DNA of 64,000 bases from Desulfobacula sp. (lineage in GTDB: Bacteria > Desulfobacterota > Desulfobacteria > Desulfobacterales > Desulfobacteraceae), in contig NZ_JAQYWD010000009.1 in the NCBI RefSeq assembly GCF_030145145.1, positions 62,001 to 126,000 of the forward strand. Reading direction: 5' to 3'. Positions 62,135 through 64,000 of the stretch are shown here, one piece after another. The notes under the pieces were generated by a model, which made no database searches, was not told the origin of the DNA, and saw nothing but the letters and a program-made list of their open reading frames with translations. The translations under genes were made by a program, and so were the position numbers. The stretch's first letter is position 1. Each line of letters begins with the position of its first letter.

Positions 62135-62150
62135 AGTTTCACGTGAAACG
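62135..62150. other. parS site (ParB binding)
   Basis: AGTTTCACGTGAAACG contains the full 14-bp parS core GTTTCACGTGAAAC, a perfect palindrome. parS sites cluster near the replication origin in most bacteria. The site lies in the gap 159 bp before cobO. Confidence 0.78.
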
Positions 62151-62308
62151 CTAGTTTTGAAGGTCCGGGTCATGGCCATCCCTATCAGATGTACCACTGT
62201 TGGTAATCCGGGCACTTATGTCTTGGCAGATTTCGTCATTGTATTGTATAGTCCACATAGACAAACATACGCTATTAAACCAGGCAACATATTATTGGGA
62301 GATAAGAG

Positions 62309-62821
62309 ATGAAAGGATATATTCAAGTTTACACCGGCAATGGCAAAGGGAAAACAACCGCGAGTATAGGGCTTGCCCTCAGGGCTGCCGGTGCAGGCCT
62401 GTCCGTTTATATTGCTCAGTTCTTGAAAAAAGGGGATTATTCTGAAATCAAAGCCTTGTCCAGATTTGAGAATATCACAGTGGAACAATACGGCCTTGGA
62501 AAATTTGTAAAAGGGAGCCCTTCTGATGAAGATAGGGCAGCGGGTGCTGCAGGATATCAGAAATTATGTGAAATTTTAAGCCAGAACACCCATGATGTGG
62601 TCATTGCAGAAGAGGGAAATGTTGCGGTCATGTGCAACATTATAACGGAACAGGCCCTTCTGGCACTGATGGATATGAAACCCGATAATATTGAATTGAT
62701 CATTACCGGGAGAGGTGCTACGCCAAAAGTAATTGAACGGGCAGACCTGGTGACCGAAATGAAAGAAATCAAACATTATTACCATCAGGGCGTAACGGCA
62801 AGGGTTGGAATCGAAAAATGA
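62309..62821 (+). CDS. cobO: Cob(I)yrinic acid a,c-diamide adenosyltransferase
   Basis: 170 residues of the CobA/CobO family. The P-loop is GNGKGKTTASIGLALRAAGA at the N-terminus. Then come VYIAQFLKKGDYSEIKAL, VVIAEEGNVAVMCNIITEQA and IELIITGRGATPKVIERADL. It adenosylates the corrinoid cobalt using ATP. GGGAGATAAGAG precedes the ATG. The stop overlaps the cobQ start (ATGA), so the two are translated together. Confidence 0.94.
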   Translation: MKGYIQVYTGNGKGKTTASIGLALRAAGAGLSVYIAQFLKKGDYSEIKALSRFENITVEQYGLGKFVKGSPSDEDRAAGAAGYQKLCEILSQNTHDVVIAEEGNVAVMCNIITEQALLALMDMKPDNIELIITGRGATPKVIERADLVTEMKEIKHYYHQGVTARVGIEK

Positions 62822-64000
62822 TGAAAAAAAATATGGCTGTCTTTGGCACCGGTTCTGATGTGGGGAAAAGCATCATTGCGGCCGCCCTTTGTCGGTCCCT
62901 TGCGGACAGGGGGGTGACGGTTGCTCCTTTCAAGGCCCAGAACATGTCCAACAACTCGGGCATTACATTGGAAGGCCTGGAGATGGGACGGGCACAGATT
63001 GTCCAGGCCGAGGCAGCAAAAATTGTACCCCATGTCGATATGAATCCCATCCTTTTAAAACCGACAGGGGAGAGCCAGTCCCAGGTGATCCTTAACGGAA
63101 GGGTTCATGGGGATCATACGGCCATGGCATACCATAAAAACAACGGATTCTATTTCGAAAAGGCGTGTGAGGCCTTTGACAGACTTTCCCGGACCCATGA
63201 CCGGATCATCCTGGAAGGCGCAGGATCCTGTGCCGAAGTCAACCTGATGCCCAATGACATTGTGAATTTTGCCATGGCAGAATATGCTGATGCAGATGTT
63301 ATCCTTGTGGCGGATATCCACAGGGGGGGGGTATTCGGGCAGATTATCGGCACCCTTGCGTGTCTGCCACAACCGTATCGGGACAGGGTAAAAGGATTTA
63401 TTATCAACCGGTTCCGGGGAGATATCACCCTGTTCAAGGATGGCGTTGACTGGATTGAAAAACAGACAAAGATAAAAGTGCTGGGTGTTCTACCCTGGTA
63501 CACCCATTTTAAAATTGATGCTGAAGATTCTGTTGAAATTGAAAAATGTAATGATTTTGAGGGGTTTCGTAAGAACCTGCCGGCGATCGGTATCATCCGG
63601 CTGCCCCATATTGCCAATTTCACTGATTTTCATGGGCTGTCAAAGATAAAAACGATTCAAACCATTTTTTTTGACAACCCGGATCATCTGTCCAAATTCA
63701 GCGTGGTGATTATCCCGGGATCAAAAAATACCCGGGCAGATCTTGACTGGTTAAAACATCATTTCCAAGGCCCCTTGGAAAAATACCTCCGGGTAAACGG
63801 GTGTGTTTTCGGCATTTGCGGTGGATATCAAATGCTGGGTGAGTTTGTTGATGATCCTGATGGGCTTGAAGGCACACCGGGCCGGTCCATGGCTTTGGGT
63901 TTTCTGCCGGTTCAGACGGTATTAAAAGCTCCTAAAACAACGACCTTGAGTGATTTCCAGTGGGATAATGTTGCGGGTAAAGGGTATGAAATCCATATGG
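62818..64000 (+). CDS. cobQ: Cobyric acid synthase (cut by window edge)
   Basis: About 394 residues visible; the C-terminus lies outside. The N-terminal synthetase P-loop-like domain (MAVFGTGSDVGKSIIAAALC, FKAQNMSNNSGITLEGLEMG, ILKPTGESQSQVILNG region) is followed by the amidotransferase domain with Cys in GCVFGICGGYQMLGEFVDDP. It amidates four carboxylates of adenosylcobyrinate a,c-diamide. Two consecutive in-frame ATGs (62818 and 62821) are possible starts. Confidence 0.95.
   Translation, partial: MMKKNMAVFGTGSDVGKSIIAAALCRSLADRGVTVAPFKAQNMSNNSGITLEGLEMGRAQIVQAEAAKIVPHVDMNPILLKPTGESQSQVILNGRVHGDHTAMAYHKNNGFYFEKACEAFDRLSRTHDRIILEGAGSCAEVNLMPNDIVNFAMAEYADADVILVADIHRGGVFGQIIGTLACLPQPYRDRVKGFIINRFRGDITLFKDGVDWIEKQTKIKVLGVLPWYTHFKIDAEDSVEIEKCNDFEGFRKNLPAIGIIRLPHIANFTDFHGLSKIKTIQTIFFDNPDHLSKFSVVIIPGSKNTRADLDWLKHHFQGPLEKYLRVNGCVFGICGGYQMLGEFVDDPDGLEGTPGRSMALGFLPVQTVLKAPKTTTLSDFQWDNVAGKGYEIHM

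Larger units (their letters stand above)
61281..62308. other. About 1 kb without a convincing gene between riboswitch terminator and cobO
   Basis: Several short open frames exist (for example 61475-61723, reading GTQKPGINPYDGSAVPSVSH, and 62024-62146, reading MKKYRNAVVFAGPGPGTIPL) but none matches a family convincingly. The region holds two parS-like sites, a strong terminator hairpin, a long imperfect palindrome and CAGGGGGGG tracts. It looks like non-coding or decayed DNA. Confidence 0.5.

Noticed and set aside
62024-62146. 40-codon frame beginning MKKYRNAVVFAGPGPG as a corrin methyltransferase start
   Set aside because: GPGPG recalls the GxGPGDP motif of corrin methylases, but the rest does not fit and the frame stops within 25 codons.
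1-64000. CRISPR arrays, tRNA and rRNA genes, prophage
   Set aside because: No regularly spaced direct repeats, no cloverleaf or rRNA-like sequence and no phage structural genes were seen.

Overview
The window is a gene-dense bacterial chromosome segment without rRNA or tRNA genes. The best guess for the source is a sulfate-reducing Desulfobacterota (Desulfobacterales-like) organism. This is inferred from gene content: a tungsten-type aldehyde:ferredoxin oxidoreductase, a selenocysteine peroxiredoxin, a rhodanese with two in-frame UGA codons, cysteine desulfidase, cobalamin synthesis genes, and many small accessory proteins of the type common in that group. No ribosomal or other phylogenetic marker was available to test this.

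Layout. 1-3.5 kb (minus): aspS (cut by the window edge), hisS, hisD. 3.7-6.2 kb (minus): AOR-family oxidoreductase and the double-UGA rhodanese, each with its own hairpin terminator. 6.5-8.1 kb: hybrid PAS histidine kinase. 8.1-14 kb (minus): a two-component system (sensor kinase plus NtrC-type regulator) followed by a five-gene operon (HMA-like Cys-rich protein, DUF2318 protein, small membrane protein, FtsX-type permease, ABC ATPase). A sigma-54-type promoter and an upstream inverted repeat lie between regulator and operon. 14.3-20.5 kb (plus): cyuA-mutY, ECF sigma/anti-sigma, MOSC protein, YcaO-TPR protein. 20.6-22 kb: flavodoxin and PrxU selenoprotein behind a second sigma-54-like promoter. 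22-25 kb (minus): a CdaA-YbbR fused diadenylate cyclase, a DUF2914 protein and an EamA transporter. 25.2-27.2 kb: a small accessory island with an orphan DruA/DUF4338 gene, a UspA gene and a 142-bp inverted-repeat element. 27.2-31 kb: an O-acetylhomoserine sulfhydrylase-like enzyme, hpf, an exported protein and an O-methyltransferase.

30.9-38.9 kb is the most unusual part. An SPFH membrane protein is followed by a 1104-residue protein that combines two AAA+ modules with a Lon-type protease domain. It faces a NfeD/NfeD-short/FloA operon and a small membrane-anchored protein. A third SPFH module (SPFH plus zinc ribbons, with a zinc-ribbon partner) is at 53.3-55.6 kb. 39-51.8 kb holds housekeeping genes: FMN-binding protein, glnE, cls, an EEP-family hydrolase, carA-carB-purF and a radical SAM protein. 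51.8-52.5 kb has a csp gene with a 40-codon ORF in its leader. 56-57.5 kb has a gamma-carbonic anhydrase followed by an hcp fragment truncated at both ends. Then come a DEAD-box helicase, FetAB-like iron exporter genes and a HAD 5'-nucleotidase.

61-64 kb starts with a promoter, a cobalamin riboswitch and its intrinsic terminator. About 1 kb without a convincing gene follows; it carries two parS-like ParB sites and a long imperfect palindrome. cobO and cobQ (cut by the window edge) follow. The parS sites suggest the window lies in the origin-proximal part of the chromosome.
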